Assembly: GCA_019232725.1 (NCBI GenBank) | Contig: JAFANK010000097.1 | Coordinates: forward strand, 1-15,257 | Source of the DNA: Vulcanimicrobiota bacterium | GTDB lineage: Bacteria; Vulcanimicrobiota; Vulcanimicrobiia; Eremiobacterales; Eremiobacteraceae | Length of the DNA: 15,257 nt | Direction of reading: 5' to 3' | In this document: positions 1 through 8,294 of the stretch, in pieces | How the letters are laid out: the number at the start of each line of letters is the position of its first letter | Numbering within the stretch: the stretch's first letter is position 1 | Made by a program: the position numbers and the translations under genes | Notes under the pieces: generated by a model | What the model was told of the DNA's origin: nothing | Seen by the model: only the letters and a program-made list of their open reading frames with translations | Database searches by the model: none

Positions 1-1
1 C

Positions 2-151
2 CGCGTGGCGATGGTCGATCCGGATACGGGCGGCTGCCACGACGGCCTCGAGCAATCCCGGGTCAATCCGAACATGGGCGCCGAGAGCACGCTCTCGTAC
101 CTCCACGCACACGCCGCTCTCGCTGCGCACCTGCGTGGGAAGCCGCGCTAA
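2..151 (+). CDS. 3' end of a carbohydrate-active protein (partial)
   Basis: Only the last 49 codons and a TAA stop are in the window; the start lies upstream. The visible peptide contains DPDTGGCHDGL followed by NPNMGAESTLSYLHAH and ends in a short basic tail. A Gly-Cys-x-Asp-Gly-Leu stretch followed by N-x-N-x-GAES-TL is, as I remember it, typical of the C-terminal end of glycosidase-like domains found alone or attached to family 4 glycosyltransferases. That assignment is recalled, not computed, and could be wrong. The gene runs in the same direction as the protease gene at 237 and is separated from it by an 85-base gap holding a short tandem repeat. Confidence 0.5.
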   Translation, partial: RVAMVDPDTGGCHDGLEQSRVNPNMGAESTLSYLHAHAALAAHLRGKPR

Positions 152-157
152 CCGGCC

Positions 158-196
158 GCACGCAACGGCCACACACAACGTCTACACACAACGCTC
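158..196. repeat. three tandem 13-bp units upstream of the protease gene
   Basis: Units start at 158, 171 and 184. The first ten bases are GCACGCAACG, ACACACAACG and ACACACAACG; the second and third are identical and the first differs at two positions. The 13-base period is not a multiple of three, which argues against this stretch being coding and supports the protease start at 237 over the earlier in-frame ATG at 135. A regulator binding site is a possible role, which is inference. Confidence 0.6.
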
Positions 197-236
197 GGCA
201 CGCATCTCTCGCAAAGGATCCTCTCCCGAAACCATC

Positions 237-1214
237 ATGATCGATTCCCAAGAACTGCAAGCACTCGACTCGTACTCGCAGGCGGTCGTCGGCGCCGTCG
301 AGCGCATCGGACCGGCTGTGGTCAGCGTCGGCATGGCGCGCCGCGCACCCGAACGATTGCGCCGGCGCGGCCTCGACGAACTCGTCGGCGCGGGCAGCGG
401 TCTTGTCATCGCACCGGACGGCTTCGTGCTCACCAACAGTCACGTCGTGAGCGCCGCCGATCGCGTCGAAGTCCGCTTCCAAGACGGACGAGAAATGGCG
501 GCGCAAATCGTCGGCAACGACCCGCATAGCGACCTTGCCGTGTTGCGCATCCCTGGCTCGGGATTGCCAAGCGCCCAGCTAGGCGACTCTTCGAAACTCC
601 GTGTCGGCCAGCTCGTCATCGCGATGGGCAACCCTCACGGCTTCCAGGCGACGGTCACCGCCGGCGTGGTCAGCGCGCTTGGACGCACGCTGCGCTCGGA
701 CACCGGACGTCTCATCGAAGGCGTCATCCAAAGCGACGCCGCCCTCAACCCGGGCAACTCCGGTGGACCCCTTGTCGATTTTCACGGTAGCGTGATAGGT
801 ATCAACACGGCCATTTGGGCAGGCTCCCAAGGCATCTGCTTTGCTATTCCAGTCAACACGGCCAAGCTCGTCGCCTCGCAGCTCATCAGCCACGGCGTCG
901 TGCGGCGCGCATACCTCGGTGTCATCTTGCAACGGGCGGGTGTGGACCGCAAGCTTGCCCACCGCTTCGGGCTGGAGACGACGACCGCTGCTGTGGTGAC
1001 CGATCTCGATCCGCAAGGCGCGGCCACCGCGGCTGGCATCCGCGCCGGCGATCTCATCATCAAAGCTGGCGAACGAATCGTGCGCTCTCCAGATGACCTG
1101 CAGGTCGCGCTAGGCGAACACCGTATCGGCGAACCGCTCATCATCGACGTGTTGCGCAGCGACGAGCGCGTGCGCGTCGAGACGACGCCGACGGAGCTTC
1201 GCGACGCCGCCTAA
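237..1214 (+). CDS. HtrA/Deg-type trypsin-like serine protease with one PDZ domain
   Basis: Predicted protein of 325 residues: an S1C-family serine endopeptidase that would degrade or process misfolded proteins. The triad is visible as His69 (TNSHVV), Asp99 (HSDLAVL) and Ser175 (GNSGGPLV), with the oxyanion loop GNPHG around 131-135. A single PDZ domain follows from about residue 225 to 318. I chose the ATG at 237 because the family N-terminus (LDSYSQAVVGAVERIGPAVV) starts just after it. An in-frame ATG at 135 would add 34 residues encoded by the upstream repeats. Neither start gives a signal peptide or membrane anchor, so the protein looks cytoplasmic, unlike classical DegP/DegS. Signal-less HtrA-like proteins of about this length are known in several phyla. 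No strong Shine-Dalgarno is seen. The fold and activity are secure; the gene symbol is left open because the paralogue class is unclear. Confidence 0.9.
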   Translation: MIDSQELQALDSYSQAVVGAVERIGPAVVSVGMARRAPERLRRRGLDELVGAGSGLVIAPDGFVLTNSHVVSAADRVEVRFQDGREMAAQIVGNDPHSDLAVLRIPGSGLPSAQLGDSSKLRVGQLVIAMGNPHGFQATVTAGVVSALGRTLRSDTGRLIEGVIQSDAALNPGNSGGPLVDFHGSVIGINTAIWAGSQGICFAIPVNTAKLVASQLISHGVVRRAYLGVILQRAGVDRKLAHRFGLETTTAAVVTDLDPQGAATAAGIRAGDLIIKAGERIVRSPDDLQVALGEHRIGEPLIIDVLRSDERVRVETTPTELRDAA

Positions 1215-1292
1215 GCGGCATACGACTTCCGCATCCCCACGCATGCGCGCGGCAAAAGGTCCGTCGCCTGCGGGGCCACGAAAAACTGCCTG

Positions 1293-3476
1293 ATGGACCC
1301 GCTCGAGGCGCTCAACGACGAGCAACGCGCGGCGGCCGCTGCAACAGACGGCGCCGTTCTTATTTTCGCGGGCGCCGGCAGCGGCAAGACCCGCGTCCTC
1401 ACGCATCGCGTCGCCTATTTGCTCGAACAGGGCAAGGCCCCGGCGCACGCGATCCTCGCGGTCACCTTCACCAATAAAGCGGCCGGGGAGCTCAAGTCCC
1501 GTTTGCGCCAGCTCGTGGGCGATCAGGCGCACGGCCTGTGGGTCGGCACCTTCCACTCGATCGGCGTGCGCATTCTCCGCCGCGACGGCACTGCGGTCGG
1601 TGTCGCGCCCAACTTCGTCATCTACGACGAGACCGACCAACGCGCGCTCGTGCGCGAGATCCTTCGCGACCTCAACTTGGATGAACGCCACTACCCGCCG
1701 GGCGGTATCCTCGCCCAGATCAGTCGCGCGAAGGAGCGCGCCCTCGACGCCGCCGCATTTGCCGGCAGCGCAGACGGTCATCTCTCCCAGACCTATGCCT
1801 CCGTCTACACCGCATACGAGCGACGCCTAACACGAGCAAACGCGCTAGACTTCGACGACCTCATCATGCGCACGCTCGCGCTGCTCGAACGTGATGACGA
1901 CATCGCGCGCAAGTACCGCCAGCGTTTTGCGTACATCCTCGTCGATGAATATCAAGACGTCAACGAAGCGCAATACCGTATGGTGCGTGCGCTTTCACGC
2001 GGAACCGGCAACATCTGCGTCGTCGGCGACGACGATCAGTCGATCTATAGCTTCCGTGGTGCCGATCACCGCATCATCCTGCGCTTCGAACGCGACTTCC
2101 CGGGTGCAACAACCTTTCGGCTCGAGCGCAATTACCGCTCGACCAAACCCGTGCTGACCGCCGCGAACGCCCTCGTCAGCCACAACACGCAACGGCATCG
2201 CAAGAAGTTATGGACATCGCGCGAGGACGGCAAGCCGGTACGAGTCTATGCAGCCTCGAGCGATCGCGATGAGGCACGCTTCATCGTCGAGCTCGTGCAA
2301 GCAGGCATTCGCGAAGAGGGGCGCAGCTTCAACGACTTCGCGATCCTGTACCGCACGAATGCCCAGTCGCGCGCGGTCGAAGAAGCGATGCTTGCAATCG
2401 GCATGCCATACCGGATTGTCGGCGGCGTCGGCTTTTATGCGCGCGCCGAAGTCAAAGACGCGCTCTCCTACCTGCGCTACATCGTCAATCGCGATGACGG
2501 CGTGAGCCTGCGCCGTATCATCAATGCGCCACGGCGCGGCATCGGCCAGTCAACGCTCAACGCCATCGGCGACGAAGGCGCACGCCGAGGACTGACCTTT
2601 GCGCAGGCCCTAGCTGACGCATCGGTGGTGGCCGCGGCCGCGCCCAAGAAGGTCAAAGATATCGCTGCTTTTCTCGCGGACATCGACGCCTTCGCACGCC
2701 TCGGCGATGAGCGTGGACCGGCTGCCCTTTTGGTGAGCATCCTCGAAGAGACCGGGTACGTGCGCGAGCTGCAAGCCGAGGACACGCCCGAGGCGCAAAG
2801 CCGCATCGAAAACCTGCGCGAGCTCATCGGTGTGGCACGAGAATTCGAGGAGCGAGAAGGCCCCGACCTCATCGGTTTTCTCTCGACCATCTCCCTTGTC
2901 TCCGATCTTGACGCGATGGACGAGAAGACGTCAGCCGTCACGCTCATGACTTTGCACATGGCCAAAGGCCTCGAGTTCCCGGTCGTCACCTTGTGCGGCC
3001 TTGAAGAAGGCATCTTCCCGCACAACCGAGCGCTCATGGATCCATCTGAAGTAGAAGAAGAACGTCGCCTCGCGTACGTTGGCCTGACGCGGGCGATGGA
3101 CGAGCTTTACCTCACCTTCGCGCGCCGGCGCATGACCTACGGCAATGCCTACATGCACCCGCCGTCGCGCTTCTTCGGCGAAATGAGCGGGCTTGAATAT
3201 CTCAACGCGCCGCCCATGCCGGCGGTGGGCCAAAGCGGCGGGTGGGAAGATCTCGCGCTGCCCTCACGAGCGACCAACACCATGCCGCTCGAACTCGCGA
3301 TCGGCGACCTCGTCAACCATCAGAAATTTGGGCGCGGTACCGTGCTCGAAGTACGCGGTGCCGGTGGTGACGCGTTCGTCACCGTGCAATTCGAGACGGC
3401 CGGCCGCAAGAGCATCATGCTTAATTACGCAAAACTCGAGAAAGTCGAAAACGCCGCTGACGCAAGCCCGCTCTGA
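1293..3476 (+). CDS. pcrA: ATP-dependent DNA helicase PcrA/UvrD
   Basis: Protein of 727 residues, full length for the family. It is a superfamily 1A 3'-5' DNA helicase acting in nucleotide excision repair, rolling-circle replication and removal of protein-DNA roadblocks. Motifs in order: Q-motif region LNDEQ at 7-11, Walker A GAGSGKT at 27-33, motif Ia TFTNKAA at 58-64, Walker B LVDEYQD at 216-222, motif III GDDDQSIYSFRGA at 245-257, motif IV LERNYRS at 277-283, motif V TLHMAKGLEF at 553-562 and motif VI ERRLAYVGLTRA at 590-601. The C-terminal 668-718 segment (GDLVNHQKFGRGTV...) is the small Tudor-like domain typical of PcrA rather than Rep. The ATG at 1293 begins a normal MDPLEALNDEQ N-terminus, although the ribosome binding site is poor. 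It lies 78 bases after the protease gene and 78 bases before dapB, so co-transcription with either is uncertain. Confidence 0.96.
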   Translation: MDPLEALNDEQRAAAAATDGAVLIFAGAGSGKTRVLTHRVAYLLEQGKAPAHAILAVTFTNKAAGELKSRLRQLVGDQAHGLWVGTFHSIGVRILRRDGTAVGVAPNFVIYDETDQRALVREILRDLNLDERHYPPGGILAQISRAKERALDAAAFAGSADGHLSQTYASVYTAYERRLTRANALDFDDLIMRTLALLERDDDIARKYRQRFAYILVDEYQDVNEAQYRMVRALSRGTGNICVVGDDDQSIYSFRGADHRIILRFERDFPGATTFRLERNYRSTKPVLTAANALVSHNTQRHRKKLWTSREDGKPVRVYAASSDRDEARFIVELVQAGIREEGRSFNDFAILYRTNAQSRAVEEAMLAIGMPYRIVGGVGFYARAEVKDALSYLRYIVNRDDGVSLRRIINAPRRGIGQSTLNAIGDEGARRGLTFAQALADASVVAAAAPKKVKDIAAFLADIDAFARLGDERGPAALLVSILEETGYVRELQAEDTPEAQSRIENLRELIGVAREFEEREGPDLIGFLSTISLVSDLDAMDEKTSAVTLMTLHMAKGLEFPVVTLCGLEEGIFPHNRALMDPSEVEEERRLAYVGLTRAMDELYLTFARRRMTYGNAYMHPPSRFFGEMSGLEYLNAPPMPAVGQSGGWEDLALPSRATNTMPLELAIGDLVNHQKFGRGTVLEVRGAGGDAFVTVQFETAGRKSIMLNYAKLEKVENAADASPL

Positions 3477-3554
3477 TCGCAAAAGCACGCGAACACGATG
3501 CAGCGACACCAAGCACGCACAGGCGCGCGGTCAACGCTGCTGGAACGACAGCAT

Positions 3555-4322
3555 ATGACGGGAACCGTGGTGCGTGTCGCGGTCGCCGGGGCTCGAGGAC
3601 GCACCGGCAGCATCGTCAGCGATGCATTGGGCCGCGCACAGGGCGTCGAGCTTGTCGGCATGCTCGTACGGGGCGGCGCGGACCCGAGCGCCAAAACGTT
3701 TGATGATGTCCAAAGGCTTGCCGCTGACACCCAGCCTGACGTGCTCGTTGATTTCACGCTCTACCCAGACTCCAAGACGATCGCGCTGCGGTCGTTGGCG
3801 CTCGGCATCAGCCCGGTCATCGGCACCTCGGGGTACACCCCAGCCGACCTCGAAGATCTGCGTGAAGCCTGTGCAGATGCAAAGCTCGGCGCGGTCTATG
3901 CGCCCAATTTTTCGATCGGCGCAGCGCTTGCCATGCAGTTCGCCAAGGCGGCCGCACCGTATTTCGAGTACGCGGAGATCATTGAAACGCACCACACCGG
4001 TAAGCAAGACGCACCCTCCGCAACGGCGCTTGCGACCGCGCGTCTCATCGCCGGTGCCGGACACCCGCGCCGGGCAGCAAGCGCAGTAATGAAATCAGCC
4101 GGTGCTCGCGGCGCCGATGAAGCCGGTGTGGGCATACACAGCCTGCGCCTGCCGGGCGTTGTGGGGATACATGAAGTGCGCTTTGCTAACGAAGATGAAA
4201 CCCTTGTGATCACCCATAGCACATCCACGCGCTCCGCTTTTATCGCCGGAGTCGTGCGCGCGGTGCGCGCCGTGCGTTCGCTCGATCGTCTCGTCATCGG
4301 TCTCGAGGAGCTGCAGGTATGA
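3555..4322 (+). CDS. dapB: 4-hydroxy-tetrahydrodipicolinate reductase
   Basis: Protein of 255 residues that makes tetrahydrodipicolinate with NAD(P)H, the second committed step of the DAP/lysine branch. The dinucleotide loop is AGARGRTGS at 11-19. The family signature is at 141-158, with His146, His147, Lys150 and Asp152; the IGTSGYT and APNFSIGA segments are also present. In the signature the usual PSGTA reads PSATA (Ala156). I prefer the ATG at 3555, preceded by GGAA about ten bases upstream, to the in-frame ATG at 3498, because the longer form adds a 19-residue basic leader that the family lacks. The stop overlaps the asd start as ATGA. It is the first gene of the lysine cluster; the 78-base gap upstream is too short for a lysine riboswitch and none is seen. 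Confidence 0.95.
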   Translation: MTGTVVRVAVAGARGRTGSIVSDALGRAQGVELVGMLVRGGADPSAKTFDDVQRLAADTQPDVLVDFTLYPDSKTIALRSLALGISPVIGTSGYTPADLEDLREACADAKLGAVYAPNFSIGAALAMQFAKAAAPYFEYAEIIETHHTGKQDAPSATALATARLIAGAGHPRRAASAVMKSAGARGADEAGVGIHSLRLPGVVGIHEVRFANEDETLVITHSTSTRSAFIAGVVRAVRAVRSLDRLVIGLEELQV

Positions 4323-5344
4323 GCGGCTCGCTGCGGGTCGCGATCGTCGGCGCCACCGGCCTGGTCGGCGAAGCACTGTTGCGCGTCCTCGACGCGCGCC
4401 GATTCCCCGTCGCGAGCCTCGCCTTTTTCGCCGGCGCCCGATCCTCCGGCAGCAAGCTGCAGGCACTTGGCGCTCATCATGACGTGCTGGAAGTCGACGA
4501 ACGCACGCCCGACTTCTCAGCGATCGACCTCGCGTTTTTCGCAGCGGGTGCCGAGGTGAGCCGCATGCTGGCACCGCGAGCTGCCGCAGCGGGAACGCTC
4601 GTCATCGACAAGTCGAGCGCATTCCGGCTCGACGACGGCGTGCCGCTCATCGTCCCCGAGATCAACGCGAACGCGATCGGCGATAAGCGCCTCATCGCCA
4701 ACCCGAATTGCGCGGTCATACCGCTCTCGGTCATGCTTGGGCCGATCCACCGTCAATTCGGTCTGGCTTGGGTCAGCGTTTCGACGTACCAGAGCGTCTC
4801 AGGCGCGGGGAAAGAGGCGTTGCTCGAGTTCGAAAGTCAGCTCGCAGGCGAACGCATGCCGGAGCGCGTTTTGCCACGGCGAATTGCGAATAACGTGTTT
4901 CCAGAGAACGGACCGTTCGACGACAGCGGCTACGGCGAAGAAGAGCGCAAGATCGCAGCCGAGTTTCAGAAGATCCTCGACGATGAGACGATCCGTATCT
5001 CCGCGACATCCGTGCGGGTACCGGTCGTCGTCGGCCATGGCGAAGCAGTCGCCTTCGCCACACGCCAACCAGCCAGCATCGAGGACATCGAACGTATATT
5101 GCGCAGCGCTCCGGGGGTGCGTTTTCTGCCCGGCACGGCCTACGCAACCCCCATCGAAGTCACGGGATCGGACGATGTCATCGTCGGCCGGCTGCGCCCC
5201 GATACCGCCCATCCAGGTGCGTACCTCGCGTGGCTGGTCTGCGATAACCTGCGCAAAGGCGCTGCGACCAACGCGGTACAGATCGCCGAAGCGGCATACG
5301 CGGCCCAGGCTACTCGTGGTCTTGATGTCGGAGCCAAGGCGTGA
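4319..5344 (+). CDS. asd: aspartate-semialdehyde dehydrogenase
   Basis: Protein of 341 residues, normal length. It reduces aspartyl phosphate to aspartate semialdehyde with NADPH, the branch point to lysine/DAP, threonine and methionine. Visible features are the NADP loop GATGLVG at 11-17, the catalytic cysteine Cys131 in NPNCAV, the glutamine-containing TYQSVSGAGKEAL segment at 156-168 and the catalytic His240 in RVPVVVGH. The family motif usually written DNSSAFR reads DKSSAFR here (Lys98). The start overlaps the dapB stop by four bases and the gene ends in a GTGA overlap with lysC, so the three genes are probably translationally coupled. Confidence 0.96.
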   Translation: MSGSLRVAIVGATGLVGEALLRVLDARRFPVASLAFFAGARSSGSKLQALGAHHDVLEVDERTPDFSAIDLAFFAAGAEVSRMLAPRAAAAGTLVIDKSSAFRLDDGVPLIVPEINANAIGDKRLIANPNCAVIPLSVMLGPIHRQFGLAWVSVSTYQSVSGAGKEALLEFESQLAGERMPERVLPRRIANNVFPENGPFDDSGYGEEERKIAAEFQKILDDETIRISATSVRVPVVVGHGEAVAFATRQPASIEDIERILRSAPGVRFLPGTAYATPIEVTGSDDVIVGRLRPDTAHPGAYLAWLVCDNLRKGAATNAVQIAEAAYAAQATRGLDVGAKA

Positions 5345-6558
5345 AAGAAGCGAGCGCCGTCGGCTCGATCCGCGTCATGAAGTTCGGTGGATCGTCGCTT
5401 GCAAGTCCCGCTCAGCGCACCGCTGCTGCGAATCGCGTCCTTGCAGTGCAAAAAGATGGCGAACGCGTGGTCATCGTCGTTTCAGCCATGGGCCGACGTC
5501 CCGACCCCTATGCCACCGACACCCTGCTCGAACTTGCGCCAGACGCGGACGCAGGCCCCAACCGCGATTTGCTTGCGGCCAGCGGTGAAATCGTGAGCGC
5601 TGCAGTGTTCGCCGCGACGCTGGAGCGCTGCGGCGCTCGTGCGCGTGCGCTCACGGGTTGGCAAGCGGGCATCCTCACTGATGGCGCGCATGGCGATGCG
5701 CACGTCCTGCACGTGGAGCGCACCACCATCGATGAGGTCCTTTCAAGCGGCGTCACACCGGTCATCTGCGGTTTCCAGGGCGCCGATCGCAACGGCACCA
5801 TCACGACGCTTGGTCGTGGCGGCAGCGATCTGACAGCTGTCGCCATCGCGCGAGCGCTCGGTGGCGCTGCGCTTGACATCTACACGGATGTCGACGGCGT
5901 GATGACGGCCGATCCGCGGCGCGTGCCGGCCGCGCAGACGATCCCGAATCTCACGTTCGAAGAAGTGACCGAACTTTCGCAGCATGGCGCGACCGTCATG
6001 CACGACAAGGCAGCGGATCTCGCTCGCATCGCACACTTGCCGTACACCGTCTTGAGCCTAAACTCAGGCACGGGCACAAAGGTCGGAGCGACCGACGCGC
6101 CGCAGCCGGCGGGGCCCGTCACCGGTGTCACGGCATCCTTCGGCTTCACCTTCATGCACCTCGTGCCCGATGCGGCCGTGCTGCCTGGCGGCTGGGAACA
6201 AGATGCGTTCCGCGTGCTCGCCGAGGCGAACATCAGCATCGATTGCGTCAATGTCAACTCCGCCGGCTTGTTTTTCATCGTGCGCGACGCCGAAGTGAAG
6301 CGCGCGCAAGAACGCCTGACCGCGCTACCGCTGGCCGTGCGCACACGTCCCGATTGCGCCAAGATCTCCGTGGTCGGCGCAGGCATGCGCGGCACGCCGG
6401 GCGTCATGTATGCATGCGTGCGAGCGCTGAGCGCCGCCGCCGTGCCCATCGTCCACAGCACGGACTCCCACATCACGATCTCGCTGCTCGTGCCAGCGCC
6501 CCAGGCGGCGGGCGCAGAGAACGCGCTGCATCAACACTTCGGCCTCGGCAGCGCTTAA
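5341..6558 (+). CDS. lysC: aspartate kinase, Bacillus DapG-like
   Basis: Protein of 405 residues that phosphorylates aspartate at the head of the aspartate pathway. Kinase motifs are KFGGSSLA at 14-21, VSAMGRRPDPYATDTLL from 47, GRGGSDLTA at 158-166 and YTDVDGVMTADPR at 181-193. Two ACT regulatory domains follow from about 260 to 400, ending with VGAGMRGTPGV and STDSHITISLLV. The VSAMGR-x2-DPYATD segment and overall length resemble B. subtilis DapG, which is inhibited by meso-diaminopimelate; inhibition by DAP here is inference from that likeness. The GTG start at 5341 overlaps the asd stop (GTGA). An in-frame ATG at 5377 would begin at MKFGG, which is rather short for the family. lysC is used as the general symbol; dapG is an alternative. 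Confidence 0.94.
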   Translation: MKEASAVGSIRVMKFGGSSLASPAQRTAAANRVLAVQKDGERVVIVVSAMGRRPDPYATDTLLELAPDADAGPNRDLLAASGEIVSAAVFAATLERCGARARALTGWQAGILTDGAHGDAHVLHVERTTIDEVLSSGVTPVICGFQGADRNGTITTLGRGGSDLTAVAIARALGGAALDIYTDVDGVMTADPRRVPAAQTIPNLTFEEVTELSQHGATVMHDKAADLARIAHLPYTVLSLNSGTGTKVGATDAPQPAGPVTGVTASFGFTFMHLVPDAAVLPGGWEQDAFRVLAEANISIDCVNVNSAGLFFIVRDAEVKRAQERLTALPLAVRTRPDCAKISVVGAGMRGTPGVMYACVRALSAAAVPIVHSTDSHITISLLVPAPQAAGAENALHQHFGLGSA

Positions 6559-6563
6559 GGAGG
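6557..6563 (+). promoter_or_regulatory. strong Shine-Dalgarno of dapA
   Basis: AAGGAGG overlaps the lysC TAA stop and sits seven bases before the GTG at 6571. It is one of only two near-perfect ribosome binding sites seen in the window and it fixes the dapA start. Confidence 0.85.
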
Positions 6564-6570
6564 AACATCC

Positions 6571-7479
6571 GTGAAACTCGGACGCTTTGGATCGGTGGTG
6601 ACGGCGATGATCACGCCCATGCGCCATGATGGATCGCTTGATGCGCACGAAGCCGCGCGTCTAGCCAGCTGGCTTATCGACAACGGCAGCACGGCACTCG
6701 TCATCGCAGGAACGACCGGCGAGGGTCCCACCCTCAGCGATGAGGAGAAACTAACCCTATTCCGCAGCGTCGTCGACGCGCTGCAAACCCGCGCACCCGT
6801 CATCGCCAACGTGGGAACGAACGACACGCTCCGCTCCACGGAGTTCGCCAAGCGCGCGGCCGATTGCGGCGTGCACGCGCTCATGGCTGTCGGGCCCTAC
6901 TATAATAAGCCTCCGCAGGCCGGACTCATGAAGCATTTCGCCGCGATTGCCGATGCGGCCAACCTGCCGATGATGATCTACAACATCCCTGGCCGCACCG
7001 GCGTGAACATCTTACCCGAAACCATCATCGCGCTCGCCGACCATCCAAAAATCGTGGCGGTAAAGGAGTCGAGTGGCGACATCAACCAGCTCGCGGAGAT
7101 CGCCGCTCGTGCACCGGAGAACTTCGATTGTTACAGCGGCGACGATCACCTTGCGCTGCCACACGCCGCCGTCGGCGGCTGTGGCGTCGTCTCTGTGGCC
7201 AGCCATCTCGCAGGCCTCGACATCGCGGAGATGTTCACAACTTTTGCGCAAGGGGACAACCAGGGCGCGACCGCCGTCCACCATCGCCTCATGCCGCTCT
7301 TCCGCGCGCTGTTCGCAGTCACATCGCCCATCCCGGTCAAAGCCGCGGTCGGCATGCTCGGCTTTGCAACGGGGTCCTGTCGTGCCCCGCTCTGCGAACT
7401 TAGTGCCGAACAAATGCGCGCGCTGCGCGATGCAGTCGGTCCCTGGCTTTCCGCCGGAGCGGCGGTTCCGTCGCGATAA
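6571..7479 (+). CDS. dapA: 4-hydroxy-tetrahydrodipicolinate synthase
   Basis: Protein of 302 residues, a class I aldolase that condenses pyruvate with aspartate semialdehyde, the first step committed to lysine and DAP. Visible active-site features are GTTGEGPTLS at 47-56 (Thr48/Thr49), the Tyr pair at 110-111 in GPYYNKPP, Tyr137 in MIYNIPGRTG with Arg142, and the Schiff-base Lys165 in VKESSGD. The start is GTG at 6571 behind a strong Shine-Dalgarno, so dapA is probably translated more independently than the overlapping genes before it. It completes an asd-lysC-dapA block in the same order as asd-dapG-dapA of Bacillus, with dapB placed in front here. Confidence 0.97.
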   Translation: MKLGRFGSVVTAMITPMRHDGSLDAHEAARLASWLIDNGSTALVIAGTTGEGPTLSDEEKLTLFRSVVDALQTRAPVIANVGTNDTLRSTEFAKRAADCGVHALMAVGPYYNKPPQAGLMKHFAAIADAANLPMMIYNIPGRTGVNILPETIIALADHPKIVAVKESSGDINQLAEIAARAPENFDCYSGDDHLALPHAAVGGCGVVSVASHLAGLDIAEMFTTFAQGDNQGATAVHHRLMPLFRALFAVTSPIPVKAAVGMLGFATGSCRAPLCELSAEQMRALRDAVGPWLSAGAAVPSR

Positions 7480-7490
7480 CCGCCAAGCAG

Positions 7491-8255
7491 ATGGGCTCAA
7501 ACCCACAACTGCGCATCCTCGGGTCGCGCGTAGATCCCGTCGACATGAGCACAGCGACGGACCGCATCGCGCAACTGCTCGCACAACGGCGTTTTGCGCA
7601 GGTCGTGACATTCGGCAGCGAGATGGCCATGCACGCGCGCCGCGATGCTGCGTACCGTGATGTCGTCAACGCGGCCGACCTCGTCGTGCCAGACACGATC
7701 GGCGTCGTCTATGCGGCGCGCCTCCTCGGTCAACCGTTGCGGGAACGTGTGGCTGGTATCGAGCTCATCGAACGGGTCTGCGAGCTGTGCGCTCGCGAGC
7801 ACATGAGCATATTCTTATTGGGCGGTGCGCCCGGCGTCGCAGCAATAGCGGCGGACGTCCTGCGTTCGCGACATGCGGGCCTTGAGATCGCGGGATGCCA
7901 TGACGGCTACTTCAGCCAAGCCCAAGAGCCCGCGGTTCTCGCAACGATCGCCGCCTCAGGTGCGCGTGTCGTGCTCGTCGCGCTCGGCTTTCCGCGCCAG
8001 GAGATGTGGGCGCGAGCACACGCAGCGGAGCTCGGGCCCGTGCTGTGCATCGGCATCGGAGGCTCGCTCGATGTGATCTCGGGTCGGTTGCGCCGCGCGC
8101 CGGGTGTATTGCGCGCGCTTGGTTTAGAATGGTTGTATCGACTCGTGACACAGCCACATCGTCTAGGGCGCCAGCTTGTCCTGCCTCGTTTCGCAGCGCT
8201 CGTCGGCGCGCAAGCCCTTCATGATCGGCTCACCGGAGACCGATCACAGGGATAG
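7491..8255 (+). CDS. WecG/TagA/CpsF-family glycosyltransferase (GT26)
   Basis: Protein of 254 residues. The family transfers an N-acetylmannosamine-type sugar onto an undecaprenyl-linked glycan (teichoic acid, enterobacterial common antigen or capsule) at the inner face of the membrane. Thr40 in VVTFGSEM and Asp68 in VVPDTIG match the conserved Thr and proposed catalytic base Asp of TagA. The core also has RVAGIEL at 86-92, LLGGAPG, the GFPRQEMW motif and IGGSLDVISGRLRRAP. The Arg-rich C-terminal stretch (LGLEWLYRLVTQPHRLGRQ), which in TagA completes the site and contacts the membrane, is present. A conserved Asn after the Thr appears to be Gly/Ser here. It starts 11 bases after dapA, so it shares that operon and links DAP synthesis to envelope glycans. 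The exact sugar and acceptor cannot be told. Confidence 0.9.
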   Translation: MGSNPQLRILGSRVDPVDMSTATDRIAQLLAQRRFAQVVTFGSEMAMHARRDAAYRDVVNAADLVVPDTIGVVYAARLLGQPLRERVAGIELIERVCELCAREHMSIFLLGGAPGVAAIAADVLRSRHAGLEIAGCHDGYFSQAQEPAVLATIAASGARVVLVALGFPRQEMWARAHAAELGPVLCIGIGGSLDVISGRLRRAPGVLRALGLEWLYRLVTQPHRLGRQLVLPRFAALVGAQALHDRLTGDRSQG

Positions 8256-8294
8256 CAACGGACTGCACGACATGCACATCGAAGAGCCTCACGC

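Noticed and set aside
135..236. N-terminal extension of the HtrA-like protease from the ATG at 135
   Set aside because: It overlaps the end of the upstream gene and is encoded by 13-bp tandem repeats, is not a signal peptide, and does not resemble the family N-terminus.
3477..3554. Lysine riboswitch or terminator between pcrA and dapB
   Set aside because: The gap is 78 bases, far shorter than a lysine aptamer, and no stem with a T-run is visible.
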